Positions 8,810-18,633 of a stretch of DNA of 64,000 nucleotides are shown here, piece after piece. Location: contig JAJEFE010000095.1 of the NCBI GenBank assembly GCA_022820625.1, positions 1-64,000 of the forward strand. The letters run 5' to 3'. Both the position numbers and the translations under genes were made by a program. The notes below the pieces were generated by a model that made no database searches, was not told the origin of the DNA, and worked only from the letters and a program-made list of their open reading frames with translations. Each line of letters starts with the position of its first letter. The stretch's first letter is position 1. The DNA is from Gammaproteobacteria bacterium (lineage in GTDB: Bacteria; Pseudomonadota; Gammaproteobacteria; Steroidobacterales; Rariloculaceae).

Positions 8810-11467
8810 ATGCCTCCCTCCCTGACAGACCTCGCGGTCAAAGGGACTACCGTAGTGACCGCCGGCGGAATCGCGGCGCGGCAGATCCAGAGCTACCTGG
8901 CTCGACAACACCTGGAGGCAGGCCGATCGGCGTGGTTGACTCCCGCCGTTCTGACTTTCCGGGACTGGGCGGCCGCCTTGTGGCACAAGCACCTGGATAA
9001 CGGCAGCCTTCAACTTCTCACTCCCGGGCAGGCCGATGCGCTGTGGCGCCGGGTCATCGACGAATCCGGCGACGGCTTGCAGGGGCTGCCGGGATACCGC
9101 CACCTATCCGCGTGGGCACGGGAAGCGTCGCAGCGGCGACGCGACTGGAATGTCAATTTCGACGACTTGTACGCCTTTCGTGACGATCCGGATTGCCGGG
9201 CATTTCTCCGTTGGGAACGGGCCTATCGGGAGGTATTGGACGACGCCGGTTGGATGGACCCTGGCGATGCGGTGGACGCGCTGGCTGCCGGGGCAACTTC
9301 ACTGGCCGGAAACGGGGCCGCGTCCGTCGTCTGGGCCGACCTCACGCTGACCCCAGTTCAGTCACAGCTCGCAGAAAGACTTCGGACAGCGGGTTTCAGG
9401 AGTTCGGACTGGGTCCCGCCGACCTGCAATGAGCGAAGCCGCCGGATACAACTTGCCGATGCGTCGGAAGAGATCAGGATAGCGGCTGCCTGGGCGGCCG
9501 CACGGCTTGCGCGCCAACCCCGGCAGCGCCTGGCGATCGTCGTGCCCGGGTTGGAGGCTCGACGGGACGAGGTTGTCGGCGCTCTTGAAGAAGCGCTGTA
9601 TCCCGACTGTTTGCTATTGGGCGCCCGGACCGGACACCGGAAAATCGTATGCCTGCAAGGCCAATCCACCGCAATGGACAATCCGATGATTGGCGCTGCG
9701 ATGAACGCGCTGGAATTGTTCAGCGGCACGGGAGGCTTCCCTGTTCTGAGTCGTTGGCTGCGCAGTCCATTTTTTGGTACGGCAGACGATGCCGACGGGC
9801 GCTGCATGCTGGAGGCGCAGCTTCGCTCGCACATTTCGTCGCAGATGACCTTTCTTGACGCCTTCCGCTCGGGCGGCCTGGCGGCACAAATTCGGGCAGC
9901 GCTACCGGCACTCGCCGACGAACTCGAGGCAACCGCGTCACTGGTAGGCGCTCATCCCAGCCGCGCGACGCTCACGACCTGGGTAACCGTCTGGCGAAGG
10001 GTGTTGGGCGAGCTTGACTGGGGCGGCCAGGACTCGACCATACCGGATGACTGGGAGTCCGCGCTGAATGATCTCGTGCTCCTGACACCGATCCTGGGCA
10101 GGCTCGACCTGAGCGACGCACTGGCGGAACTGGAGAGAATCCTGGGACGACCGCAGCGGCTCGGTGCGGCGCCGCTGCACGGAATCTTCCTGCTGGCCAA
10201 CCTGGAGGATGTGGGGCCCGGATACGATGCGGTCTGGGTCAGCGGGCTCACCGACACTCAGTGGCCGCAGGCATCGCAACCCATTCCTCTGCTGCCGTTG
10301 ACGCTGCAGCGCAAGCACGGGATGCCATGGGCGACCCCGGCTGCGGCGCTCGAGCACTCCCGAGTCACCATCCAACGGCTTGTTGATCGAGTGCCCGATG
10401 TGATTCTCAGTTCGCCCGAGAGCGTCCACGAGCACCCGGTTCAACCAAGTCCGCTGATTCTTTCCTGGCCGCCGGCTACGGAAGCGGACTTGCTGGGCTC
10501 CCGTGCGCGCCGCTCTCAACAGGTCGTGCTCGACGAAAGGCGTTTGGAAACGCGTGCAGATCCGGTTCCACCGGTCGAAGCACGGAAACTCCGGGGCGGT
10601 ATCGGCACGCTGGCGATGCAATCGATCTGCCCGCTGCGTGCGTTTATCGAAAGCCGCCTGATAGCAAAGCCCCTGGAAACCGTCCGACCGGGATTCGGCG
10701 CGCGCCAACGGGGCATTGCGGCGCATGCGGCAGTCCGGCGCCTGTTCGGCGATTTGCCCGACCAACTGGACCTTTTGTCCTGGAGCCCGGAGGACAGGAC
10801 GCGCCGCATCGAGCGAAGCTGCCAATTGTCGCTGCGCGGCCTGTTCGGCGTGGCCGAAAACCGATTGGGAGCGCTCTTCGAACTGGAACTGGCCCGACTG
10901 CGATCATTGCTTGTCCGGCTCCTGGAATTGGAATCGACCAGATCGCCTTTTCGAGTCGCCGGGGTGGAGCAGACCATCAAGGTCGATGTGGGAGGCCTCG
11001 AGATCAGGGGTAGGCTCGACCGCATCGACGAACTGGAGCCCGATGGGTCACTGGCTGTCATCGACTACAAGACGGGGAGAAGAAACAATCCGAGCGACTG
11101 GCTGAAGGAACGGCCACGGGACTTGCAGTTGCCTTTCTATGCGGCATTCCTTGAAGCTGGGGTAGCAGCTGTGGTGATCGCGGCGCTGAACCCCGTAAGC
11201 CCGGAGTACAAGGGCCTCTGGCTGGCCGACGGACGATTTCCAGGACGAACGGCGAGACTGCCTGCTGAATTTACCTGGCCAATGCAGCGAGATCGCTGGC
11301 GAACGCAGGTCGAAACTCTGGCGCGGGAATATGCGGGCGGGGACGGCCGGATTTTCCAGAAAGAAATCAGGCAGGCCGAGGGTGAGATCGCGCCCCTTAC
11401 CCGGGTTCATGAATGGACTGCACTGGCGCGCAAAGCGGAACCGCGAGCGTCGCGCAACGAGCCATGA
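8810..11467 (+). CDS. AddB-like PD-(D/E)XK nuclease / DNA repair protein
   Basis: 885 residues resembling the proteobacterial AddB-type 'probable DNA repair protein' family. The N-terminal two thirds is a degenerate helicase-like region. The C-terminal nuclease domain contains GRLDRIDELEPDGSLAVIDY followed by KTG, a RecB-type motif with catalytic Asp and Lys. It should pair with the helicase-nuclease encoded immediately downstream to resect double-strand breaks. It starts 12 bases after the aminotransferase stop. I do not see a clear Walker A motif at the N terminus. Confidence 0.8.
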   Translation: MPPSLTDLAVKGTTVVTAGGIAARQIQSYLARQHLEAGRSAWLTPAVLTFRDWAAALWHKHLDNGSLQLLTPGQADALWRRVIDESGDGLQGLPGYRHLSAWAREASQRRRDWNVNFDDLYAFRDDPDCRAFLRWERAYREVLDDAGWMDPGDAVDALAAGATSLAGNGAASVVWADLTLTPVQSQLAERLRTAGFRSSDWVPPTCNERSRRIQLADASEEIRIAAAWAAARLARQPRQRLAIVVPGLEARRDEVVGALEEALYPDCLLLGARTGHRKIVCLQGQSTAMDNPMIGAAMNALELFSGTGGFPVLSRWLRSPFFGTADDADGRCMLEAQLRSHISSQMTFLDAFRSGGLAAQIRAALPALADELEATASLVGAHPSRATLTTWVTVWRRVLGELDWGGQDSTIPDDWESALNDLVLLTPILGRLDLSDALAELERILGRPQRLGAAPLHGIFLLANLEDVGPGYDAVWVSGLTDTQWPQASQPIPLLPLTLQRKHGMPWATPAAALEHSRVTIQRLVDRVPDVILSSPESVHEHPVQPSPLILSWPPATEADLLGSRARRSQQVVLDERRLETRADPVPPVEARKLRGGIGTLAMQSICPLRAFIESRLIAKPLETVRPGFGARQRGIAAHAAVRRLFGDLPDQLDLLSWSPEDRTRRIERSCQLSLRGLFGVAENRLGALFELELARLRSLLVRLLELESTRSPFRVAGVEQTIKVDVGGLEIRGRLDRIDELEPDGSLAVIDYKTGRRNNPSDWLKERPRDLQLPFYAAFLEAGVAAVVIAALNPVSPEYKGLWLADGRFPGRTARLPAEFTWPMQRDRWRTQVETLAREYAGGDGRIFQKEIRQAEGEIAPLTRVHEWTALARKAEPRASRNEP

Positions 11468-11468
11468 A

Positions 11469-14400
11469 ATGAGCGACTCCGCACAGCGCCGGCTCGCCCT
11501 GCAGACAGACCGATCCTTTATCGTTCAGGCGCCTGCGGGATCGGGCAAGACAGAATTGCTCATCCAGCGCTTTCTGGCATTGCTGGCGACCGTTGAGTTG
11601 CCCGAACAGGTCATCGCGATCACATTTACCCGCAAGGCGGCAGCGCAGATGCGCGACCGCGTGCTGGCGGCGCTGTCCTCCGCAGCCCGGGAAGAACGGC
11701 CAGGGCAGCCGCACCGGCTCCGGACCTACGAGTTGGCCCGGCAAGCGTTGGCCCGGGACCGGTATCTGGGCTGGTCTCTGGTCGAACAACCAGCCCGGCT
11801 CAAGATCGATACGCTGGACGCGCTCAATGTCTGGCTCGCACAGCGCTTGCCGATCGCGTCCGGCGGGATCGGAGCGGCACGCATCGTCGAAGATGCCTCC
11901 GAACACTATCTGACTGCCGGAAGGCGAATGATGCAGCAGCTGGGAGACGCTTCGCCGGGGGTCCGCGCATTGCGGTTCCTGCTCGAGGCGTCCGACATCA
12001 GCGCCGAGCGCATGGTAACGCTGATGGCGCAGATGCTCGCTACTCGCGACCAGTGGCTGCCCCATGTCTTCGCTGCGGGCGAATCGGACTTGCGCATTAT
12101 TGTCGAACGAGCCTTGCGCCGTTCGATCGAGGAGGATCTGGTCACCCTGTCGCAATTGATTCCCGAGGCGGCCGGCCAGCAACTGGTACCGCTGATGAAT
12201 CACGTGGCCAGGCACGCGCCCCGATACGCCCCTCAGTTCGAGCCGTGGCTGCGTCTGGAAGCATTACCGCCCCCTTCGGTAGACCATCTCAAGGCCTGGA
12301 AGGCACTGCCGGAACTGCTGCTGACAGGGCAGGGGGCATGGCGCAGGCAGCCGGGCGCCATCGGGTTTTCAGGTCGGTTCGCCACCCTTGGCGGCGATCT
12401 GAAGGAACTGATCTCATCGCTTGCAGAATCGGAGGAACTTCGCGTTGCGCTCGTCGAGTTGAAGCGCCTACCCGCCTCGCTCCCGGGACCGGCATGGTGG
12501 GACGCCATGTCGGCGCTTCGAAGTTCGCTGCAACACCTCGTGGCCGAATTGCGGGTCCTGTTCGCGGAACGCAATACCGCTGATTTCATTGAACTGGCTC
12601 TGGCCGCCCAGCGCGCCCTTGGAAACTCGGCGCGACCCTCGGACCTGCTGCTTGCTCTCGATCGACGCATCCAGCACATCCTCGTGGACGAGTTCCAGGA
12701 TACGTCGCGTTCGCAGATAAGACTCCTGGAACTGCTCACGTCCGGTTGGGAGCCCGGCGACGGCCGTTCGCTCTTTCTGGTCGGCGACCCCATGCAATCC
12801 ATCTACCGGTTCCGGAATGCCGACATGTCGCTGTTCCTCCGGGTCAAGCATGAGGGCATCGGGGATATTCGTTGCGAATCGCTGGAGCTGACCCGGAATT
12901 TCCGTAGCGCTCCGGTGGTGATCGATTGGGTGAATGAAACGTTCACGAGAATCTTTCCGGCTGAGGATGACCTCCGGGCCGGTGCCGCCCGGTTCAGTCC
13001 CTGTGAAGCGGTCAGGGCGTCCTCTAGCCAGCAGACTGTGCAGGTGCACGGGCTTCGGGGGTCGGACCCGGACGCGGAGACTCGACGCGCAGCGGAGATC
13101 GCCGCCGCCGAAAGGGCCCGGTCCGAGTCCGGTTCGGTGGCGATCCTGGTGCGGAGCCGCAGTCACCTCGCGGGCCTGCAAAGCCACCTTCGCGCCCTGG
13201 GCCTGCACGCACACGCCGTTCAACTCGAAGCGCCCAACCAGCATCAGGTCACCCAGGATCTCATCGGACTGACCCGGGCATTGACTCATCGCGGCGATCG
13301 TGTCGCCTGGCTGGGGGTGTTGCGGGCTCCGTGGTGCGGCCTGAACTGGAGGGATCTTCACGGCCTGTGCCGAGGCGATTCGGACAGCGCGGTATGGACG
13401 TTGATGCACAATGCCGGACGCGTCGCCAGGCTGACCGAGGGCGGCCAGGCACGATTGAAGCGCCTGTGCGCAATCCTGCAAATGGCTTTCCATGAACGAG
13501 CCGCCCAGCCCCTGGCCCGCTGGGTGCAGCGGACATGGCTGACTCTGGATGGACCCGCCTGTCTTCTGGAGTCCCGGGACATGGATCGCGCAATGCATTT
13601 TTTTGCGGTCCTGAGAGAGGCCACCGTCAGGGGCGATCTGGACGATCCGAGCACTCTGGACAGCCTGTTCGACGATCCCGCCGCGATCATGGACCGTCCC
13701 CGGGAGAGCGGTATAGAGATCATGACCATTCACAAGGCCAAGGGGCTTGAGTTCGACACGGTCGTGCTGCCGGGGTTGGGACGCGAAGCCCGATCGGACA
13801 AGGGCAAGGCGTTGTATTGGCATGAACGGGTGCACGCGGACGGCGAGGAATCGGTCTTGCTGGCACCGTTCTCCGCGGGTTCGGATGAACGGGACGCGCA
13901 CACCCGATGGCTCAGGGGTATCGAACAGCGCAAGGAGTTCTCCGAGCGCGCGCGTCTGCTCTACGTGGCGACAACCCGCGCCAGGGAACGCCTGCACCTG
14001 ATCGGTCAACTTCCGGTCGGGCAAACCAGACCGCGTGCGAGAAGTTTGTTCGCCTTCCTCTGGCCGCAAGAATCTTCTGCCTTCGAATCGGCCGGCACGC
14101 CGGACGATACCGGCCAACAGGAAGAGGGCGCGTTCGAGCCCCAGCTCAGACGACTGATCGATACGGCGCGGCGACCGGAGGGCGCAATGCCCCCCGGTGA
14201 GGTTGAGCGACGTCCCCATTTCCAATGGGCGGGACAAGCCGCGCTACAGGTCGGCATAGTAGTTCACCAGTGGTTGCACACCATCGCAAGGGATGGGATC
14301 GAGCGTTGGGATGCCGGACGCGTCCGGGCCGGCATTGACCGCTACCGGGCGGAATTGCAATTGCTCGGGGTCGATGAGGATGAACTCCGGGAAGCGTCAT

Positions 14401-14825
14401 ACCGAGTGATGCAGGCGCTCGAGGCCGTCCTGGACGATGCGACCGGGCAGTGGATTCTGACCGCTCGGCGAGAGGCCGACTCGGAATTGCCGATCTCCCG
14501 GAATGCTGATGGAATGATCGAAAACCTGCGTCTGGACCGGACATTCGTCGACGAATCCGGGACGCGATGGATTATCGACTACAAGACGAGCGCCCACGAA
14601 GGCGGCGCCATCGATGCATTCCTGGACTCGGAAGTGCAACGATACAGGGCGCAATTGGAACGATACGCCCGAGCCATGTCCAGCGTCGACAGGCGGCCGA
14701 TCAGGGTCGGGCTGTATTTCCCCCTTCTGCGCGCTTTCCGGGAGTGGCAGCCGCAGGTCTCCGATCAGGCTGATGGCGCTGTGGCTCGGCAGCAGGGACG
14801 CGCCGCCGCAAACCTGTCCGACTGA
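11469..14825 (+). CDS. addA: AddA-like UvrD/RecB-family helicase-nuclease
   Basis: 1118 residues. Superfamily 1 helicase motifs are plain: APAGSGKTE (Walker A, about residue 19), ITFTRKAAAQM, VDEFQDTS (Walker B), VGDPMQSIYRFRNAD, and MTIHKAKGLEFDTVVLPG late in the protein. A C-terminal nuclease motif (WIIDYKTS) follows. Together with the preceding AddB-like protein it forms an AddAB-type end-resection enzyme, functionally equivalent to RecBCD. The frame is open further upstream inside the previous gene, but the ATG at 11469, next to that gene's stop, puts Walker A at the expected distance. Confidence 0.88.
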   Translation: MSDSAQRRLALQTDRSFIVQAPAGSGKTELLIQRFLALLATVELPEQVIAITFTRKAAAQMRDRVLAALSSAAREERPGQPHRLRTYELARQALARDRYLGWSLVEQPARLKIDTLDALNVWLAQRLPIASGGIGAARIVEDASEHYLTAGRRMMQQLGDASPGVRALRFLLEASDISAERMVTLMAQMLATRDQWLPHVFAAGESDLRIIVERALRRSIEEDLVTLSQLIPEAAGQQLVPLMNHVARHAPRYAPQFEPWLRLEALPPPSVDHLKAWKALPELLLTGQGAWRRQPGAIGFSGRFATLGGDLKELISSLAESEELRVALVELKRLPASLPGPAWWDAMSALRSSLQHLVAELRVLFAERNTADFIELALAAQRALGNSARPSDLLLALDRRIQHILVDEFQDTSRSQIRLLELLTSGWEPGDGRSLFLVGDPMQSIYRFRNADMSLFLRVKHEGIGDIRCESLELTRNFRSAPVVIDWVNETFTRIFPAEDDLRAGAARFSPCEAVRASSSQQTVQVHGLRGSDPDAETRRAAEIAAAERARSESGSVAILVRSRSHLAGLQSHLRALGLHAHAVQLEAPNQHQVTQDLIGLTRALTHRGDRVAWLGVLRAPWCGLNWRDLHGLCRGDSDSAVWTLMHNAGRVARLTEGGQARLKRLCAILQMAFHERAAQPLARWVQRTWLTLDGPACLLESRDMDRAMHFFAVLREATVRGDLDDPSTLDSLFDDPAAIMDRPRESGIEIMTIHKAKGLEFDTVVLPGLGREARSDKGKALYWHERVHADGEESVLLAPFSAGSDERDAHTRWLRGIEQRKEFSERARLLYVATTRARERLHLIGQLPVGQTRPRARSLFAFLWPQESSAFESAGTPDDTGQQEEGAFEPQLRRLIDTARRPEGAMPPGEVERRPHFQWAGQAALQVGIVVHQWLHTIARDGIERWDAGRVRAGIDRYRAELQLLGVDEDELREASYRVMQALEAVLDDATGQWILTARREADSELPISRNADGMIENLRLDRTFVDESGTRWIIDYKTSAHEGGAIDAFLDSEVQRYRAQLERYARAMSSVDRRPIRVGLYFPLLRAFREWQPQVSDQADGAVARQQGRAAANLSD

Positions 14826-14866
14826 TATGATCGCCAAACGGCGATAGGAGCTGGAGACCCTGAAGC

Positions 14867-15283
14867 ATGGCACTGCGCACCCTGGACCACTGTTCCATCC
14901 GAACGCTTGATCTGGAAGCTAGCCGGGCATTCTATGTCGATGTGCTCGGGATGAAGGAAGGGGAGCGACCGGACTTTCAGTTTCCGGGAGCCTGGCTGTA
15001 TCTGGAGGATCGGACGGTGATCCATCTGATCGGCGTCGATCCCGACGATAACCGCGGATTGGTGGAGTATCTGGGTGGCGACATCGACCCCGACACCCTG
15101 TTCGACGGCGGCTCCCTGGATCACATTGCCTTCTGTGCGACGGATGCACCCGACATGATCCAACGCCTGAAGAGAAACAACGTGCCCTTTCGCGAGCGTC
15201 AGGTACCGAACATGGACCTCAGCCAGATATTTGTGGAGGACCCGAACGGGATCACCATCGAGCTCAACTATTTCGGTTCATAA
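14867..15283 (+). CDS. VOC (glyoxalase/dioxygenase) superfamily protein
   Basis: 138 residues with two beta-alpha-beta-beta-beta modules typical of the vicinal oxygen chelate fold. Metal-ligand-like residues are visible in LDHCSIRT (His near the N terminus), VIHLIGVD, LDHIAFCA, and the closing FVEDPNGITIELNY. Family members are metal-dependent glyoxalases, isomerases, dioxygenases or resistance proteins; the substrate cannot be told. Its last 6 bases overlap the end of gspN on the other strand. Confidence 0.82.
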   Translation: MALRTLDHCSIRTLDLEASRAFYVDVLGMKEGERPDFQFPGAWLYLEDRTVIHLIGVDPDDNRGLVEYLGGDIDPDTLFDGGSLDHIAFCATDAPDMIQRLKRNNVPFRERQVPNMDLSQIFVEDPNGITIELNYFGS

Positions 15284-16009
15284 CGTACCGGTAAGGCTGA
15301 ACGCGCGCATGCCGTCGGCGTCGGGAGCGCCTGTCAGCAATTCAATACCGCGCCTGAGCGCGGCGTCCGCCTCGGGACGGGCCCGAACAAGGCCGCTGAT
15401 ATCGTATTCGCCCGCCGCGGTGAGACCCGCGGAGCCGCGTACCTCCATTGGGCCGCCCTGATCCTGGAAGGCACCCTGCAGTCCGTCTGTCCCGGACAGG
15501 GTGACGTTGAAATTACCGAGAGCGATCGGATCGCCCCCAACCAGGGAAGGAACCGCGAGTTGGTTCAGGCGCAGTTGCCCACGCGCCGAGGCGGGCCAGC
15601 CGTCCCGAAGAACCAGCTCCGCGAGCTGGAGGCTCACCTGACCTCGGATTCCCGCGATCGGAAGCGCCGAGGCGAGGACCGAAAGGCTGCAGGTCGCCGT
15701 CAATCCGGACAAGACGATGTCACTCCCGCCGATGCGAACTTCCGTTTGAAGAAACCCGTCGCCGAGTCCGGTTTCGAGGAGCCCCTGCGGCCGTGCGAGC
15801 AGGAGCGACCAGGGCCGCACCTGCCAACGGACATCGCGGAATCCCACGGGACCTGCCGATGCAAGCGCGGCGCGGCCGGACCAGACCGTACCCTGAACCC
15901 CGGCAAGACGAAGGTCATCGGCCGCCAGCCAGCGCCAGGCTACATCGGCAGGGAGGAGGGCTGTGACGAATGCGAGGTAGGCGCCCGCACTGAGGGCGAT
16001 CCAACGCAA
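15278..16009 (-). CDS. gspN: Type II secretion system protein N
   Basis: 243-residue inner-membrane protein with one N-terminal membrane segment and a periplasmic beta-rich domain carrying the family's VQGTVWSGRA motif at about residue 38. GspN is an accessory part of the secretion machine. The start codon is TTG at 16009, right after the gspM stop (TGAGTTG). It is the last gene of the gsp operon and converges on the VOC gene with a 6-base overlap, leaving no room for a separate terminator. Confidence 0.82.
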   Translation of the reverse strand: MRWIALSAGAYLAFVTALLPADVAWRWLAADDLRLAGVQGTVWSGRAALASAGPVGFRDVRWQVRPWSLLLARPQGLLETGLGDGFLQTEVRIGGSDIVLSGLTATCSLSVLASALPIAGIRGQVSLQLAELVLRDGWPASARGQLRLNQLAVPSLVGGDPIALGNFNVTLSGTDGLQGAFQDQGGPMEVRGSAGLTAAGEYDISGLVRARPEADAALRRGIELLTGAPDADGMRAFSLTGTL

Positions 16010-16010
16010 C

Positions 16011-16478
16011 TCACGATCTCCGCAATACCAGAGTGGCGTTCACGAGCCCGGGCTGTTGCGCGCCGTCCAGGTTTGCGGTGACCACGACGATGCCGTGGCC
16101 CTGCCGCAATGCCCCCAGCCAGCTGACCAGTTGGGCAAAGGGTACTCGTTGAAAAGCGACGCGAATTCCGTTCTCGCCATCGGGTTGATTGCGTGACAGG
16201 GTGCCTCCCAACCCATGGGCGCGATGGGTCTGGTCCACGATCAGCACCAGCGATTCCGCGGACGTCGCCGCAGGGTTGGGCGGGGCGCCGGATGGTTGCA
16301 GGCGGCTCACATCCGCCAGCAGGCTGTACTTCTCCGCCAGACTCGCATCGAGGTTCAGGCTTGCGCTGCGCAAAGGCATCCAGGCGAAGCTCCAGACCAG
16401 GATCAGCACGATGATCGCGCCGCCCAGGGCAATCGCGATGCGCTCGCGCGGCTGCAACATTTCGAACCAGTCCTTCAT
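16011..16478 (-). CDS. gspM: Type II secretion system protein M
   Basis: 155 residues. A short cytoplasmic tail (MKDWFEMLQPRERIAIALGG), one membrane segment (about 17-35) and a periplasmic ferredoxin-like domain follow the GspM pattern. It pairs with GspL in the inner-membrane platform. The start overlaps the gspL stop by four bases (ATGA), indicating coupled translation. Confidence 0.85.
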   Translation of the reverse strand: MKDWFEMLQPRERIAIALGGAIIVLILVWSFAWMPLRSASLNLDASLAEKYSLLADVSRLQPSGAPPNPAATSAESLVLIVDQTHRAHGLGGTLSRNQPDGENGIRVAFQRVPFAQLVSWLGALRQGHGIVVVTANLDGAQQPGLVNATLVLRRS

Positions 16479-17701
16479 TGCGGATTCGCAGTGACCTGAA
16501 GTCGCCCGAGGATGCCATCCTGTGTCGGGTTGGCGGACTGAATCGACGCCTGGAACGACGCGCTGCTGCTGATTTCACGGGTAAACTCGTCCAGCGTGGA
16601 AACGCTTCCGGCCAGAACCCGGAGGTCCATGACCCCGGTTCGGTAACTCAGGGCTTCCAGCCGAGTATCTTCGTTCCATGCCCGGGTCACCCGGTCGAGT
16701 GCGGCCAGGAAGCCTGCTTCGGATCCATTCACCGTGGTGACCAGGCGCCTCAGAACCTCCGCTTCACAAGATGCGAGATCGCCCGATCCCGCATTGACCC
16801 GGCAGGCCGTTTCAAGCATTGCGGTTACGTTACGGTCGTCCCTGCCAAGGGCCAGGTAACGGGCGCCCTCTCCGCCGATCGCCAGCACCAGTAATCCGAG
16901 CAGCAGCGCCGCAGCGAACCGCCAGGGACGGAGCCAGGACTGCCAATCCGTCTTGTGTCCATAGGGGCCCTGAAGCAGATTGCACCCGGGCAGGTCGATC
17001 AGCGTCGCGCCCAGTCGGGGCAGGACCCCCTCGCGCAAAAGTTGCGCGTCGATACCGATTCCCCGTTCGCGCAACCGGCCGACTTCGTTCTCGCATCGCG
17101 CGTAACCTTCGGTATCGGCAAACAGCATCACGTGGGGCGGATCGGAAGCCTCCTCTTCGCCGCTGTGCGCCACCTGCAGGGTTTCTTCCAGAGACACTCC
17201 CTGCAGCGCGAAGGGCGGCTGACCGGGGGCGCGGCCGTAGGTGCAGTCGGTTTCGGCGACCACCGCGATGCACCCCGGTACGGGGGGCACTCCGTCCGAC
17301 TCGCAATAGATCCGCTCCGGATTCAGCCCCACCCGATCACAGTCCGCCAGCCAGTCTTCCATACGCCCGCCGGTCACCACGGTGACGGGGACCCCTCCGG
17401 AAGCGTCTCTCTCCCCGGCCGCAAAATGCAGGCGTTCCACGTCCTCGGCGACCGTATCCTCCAACGAGTACGGCAGCATCTGCCGCAGCCGCGCCGCGCT
17501 CCTCACAGGCACCGACGCCCGGCTGCAGACCGCATCCAGTCCCGATACCAGTAACAGCACACGACGGTTCGCCGCTTCCCCGGCGGCTTCCTCCAGTGAC
17601 CCGTGCACGACGGGCGCCAGTCGCTGGCCGGCGGAATCCAGCACGACCCAGGAGGCCTTTCCCGGGGTTGTCGACAACCGGACTACCAGGTGCTCGAGCA
17701 C
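16475..17701 (-). CDS. gspL: Type II secretion system protein L
   Basis: 408 residues: a large cytoplasmic actin-like domain (about 1-235), a membrane segment near WRFAAALLLGLLVLAIGGEG, and a periplasmic ferredoxin-like domain. GspL anchors the secretion ATPase GspE to the membrane and binds GspM. The start codon is GTG at 17701. The gene for its partner GspE is not in this window. Confidence 0.87.
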   Translation of the reverse strand: MLEHLVVRLSTTPGKASWVVLDSAGQRLAPVVHGSLEEAAGEAANRRVLLLVSGLDAVCSRASVPVRSAARLRQMLPYSLEDTVAEDVERLHFAAGERDASGGVPVTVVTGGRMEDWLADCDRVGLNPERIYCESDGVPPVPGCIAVVAETDCTYGRAPGQPPFALQGVSLEETLQVAHSGEEEASDPPHVMLFADTEGYARCENEVGRLRERGIGIDAQLLREGVLPRLGATLIDLPGCNLLQGPYGHKTDWQSWLRPWRFAAALLLGLLVLAIGGEGARYLALGRDDRNVTAMLETACRVNAGSGDLASCEAEVLRRLVTTVNGSEAGFLAALDRVTRAWNEDTRLEALSYRTGVMDLRVLAGSVSTLDEFTREISSSASFQASIQSANPTQDGILGRLQVTANPQ

Positions 17702-17703
17702 GG

Positions 17704-18633
17704 CTATTGAACTCCAAGACTGCGAAAGACGGCGCCCGCAAGTCCGCTCTGGTGCCGCTGAAGGACAGAGTATAGGGTGAACTGGTGGGTGCCAAGTGCC
17801 ACGGTGGCGGTCAGCAGGAAGTAGTCGCTTGTGCCATCGATACGTCCGCGGGCGTCGGAATCGAGCAGATCTCCAAACGTTGCCTCGATATCGACGAATT
17901 CGGCGCTGCCCCGCTGCTCCACCAGCGAGGCTGCCTGGGCCAGATCGATGTTGTCGGACAGCGACGCCAGTACCGGCGCGGACGCCGTGTTGACGTTCAG
18001 CGGCGTACCTGAAGGCAATGCGGTGACATAGGGCAGCAACGTTCGATACCCTTCGGCTTCGATTCCGGTTATTGCGTTCAGTTCGCTGGTGCTCGTGATC
18101 GGCCAGTTCGGGGTACGGTAGGGCGGGTTGGCGCCTGCGTACGTGCCGTCTTCGGCGCCGTTCGGGAAGTGGGTTTCGACATCGGCGTCGAGCCAGTCGA
18201 CAACGGCGCCGGCCGCGGCCGGATCCAGCCCGAGCGTTGCCAGCAGACGCTCGAATTGCGCCAGGGAAACGGGGTCCACGTCGCCCTGGGGCGTCACCAG
18301 GTTGTTGAGATTGAAACGGCCCTGGAGATCTTCGAGCCGGCCGCTGATGGCGCCGCCGTCCACGGGCAGGGGGGGCAGTTCCATCGCCCAGATCTCGCCG
18401 AGATGATCGCTTTGCGGAAATTCAACCTTGTCCTGCCTGAGAATATCCCCGGCCCAGGCCTCGGCGCCCTGCAGGTACGCAAGGCCCTGGTCCGCCGCCA
18501 GTCCCGCTTCCGCTCGCCGTTGCGCAAGGCTCGCGTTCCACATCATGTTGACAGCGATCATCGTGCCCAATGTCACGACCAGCATCGCCGTAAGGACCGC
18601 GACGCCGCGTTGCCGCTCCGGAAAGTGCCTCAT
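17704..18633 (-). CDS. gspK: Type II secretion minor pseudopilin GspK
   Basis: 309 residues, the usual size of this largest pseudopilin. The prepilin site is near residue 10 (RQRG then VAVLTAMLVV); as in other GspK proteins the Glu found at position +5 of ordinary pseudopilins is absent. A large insertion domain with calcium-site-type Asp residues follows. GspK caps the pseudopilus tip with GspI and GspJ. It overlaps gspJ by four bases. Confidence 0.9.
   Translation of the reverse strand: MRHFPERQRGVAVLTAMLVVTLGTMIAVNMMWNASLAQRRAEAGLAADQGLAYLQGAEAWAGDILRQDKVEFPQSDHLGEIWAMELPPLPVDGGAISGRLEDLQGRFNLNNLVTPQGDVDPVSLAQFERLLATLGLDPAAAGAVVDWLDADVETHFPNGAEDGTYAGANPPYRTPNWPITSTSELNAITGIEAEGYRTLLPYVTALPSGTPLNVNTASAPVLASLSDNIDLAQAASLVEQRGSAEFVDIEATFGDLLDSDARGRIDGTSDYFLLTATVALGTHQFTLYSVLQRHQSGLAGAVFRSLGVQ

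Noticed and set aside
11331-11468. 46-codon N-terminal extension of the AddA-like helicase
   Set aside because: It lies wholly inside the preceding AddB-like gene and is Arg-rich with no homology; Walker A is correctly placed from ATG 11469.
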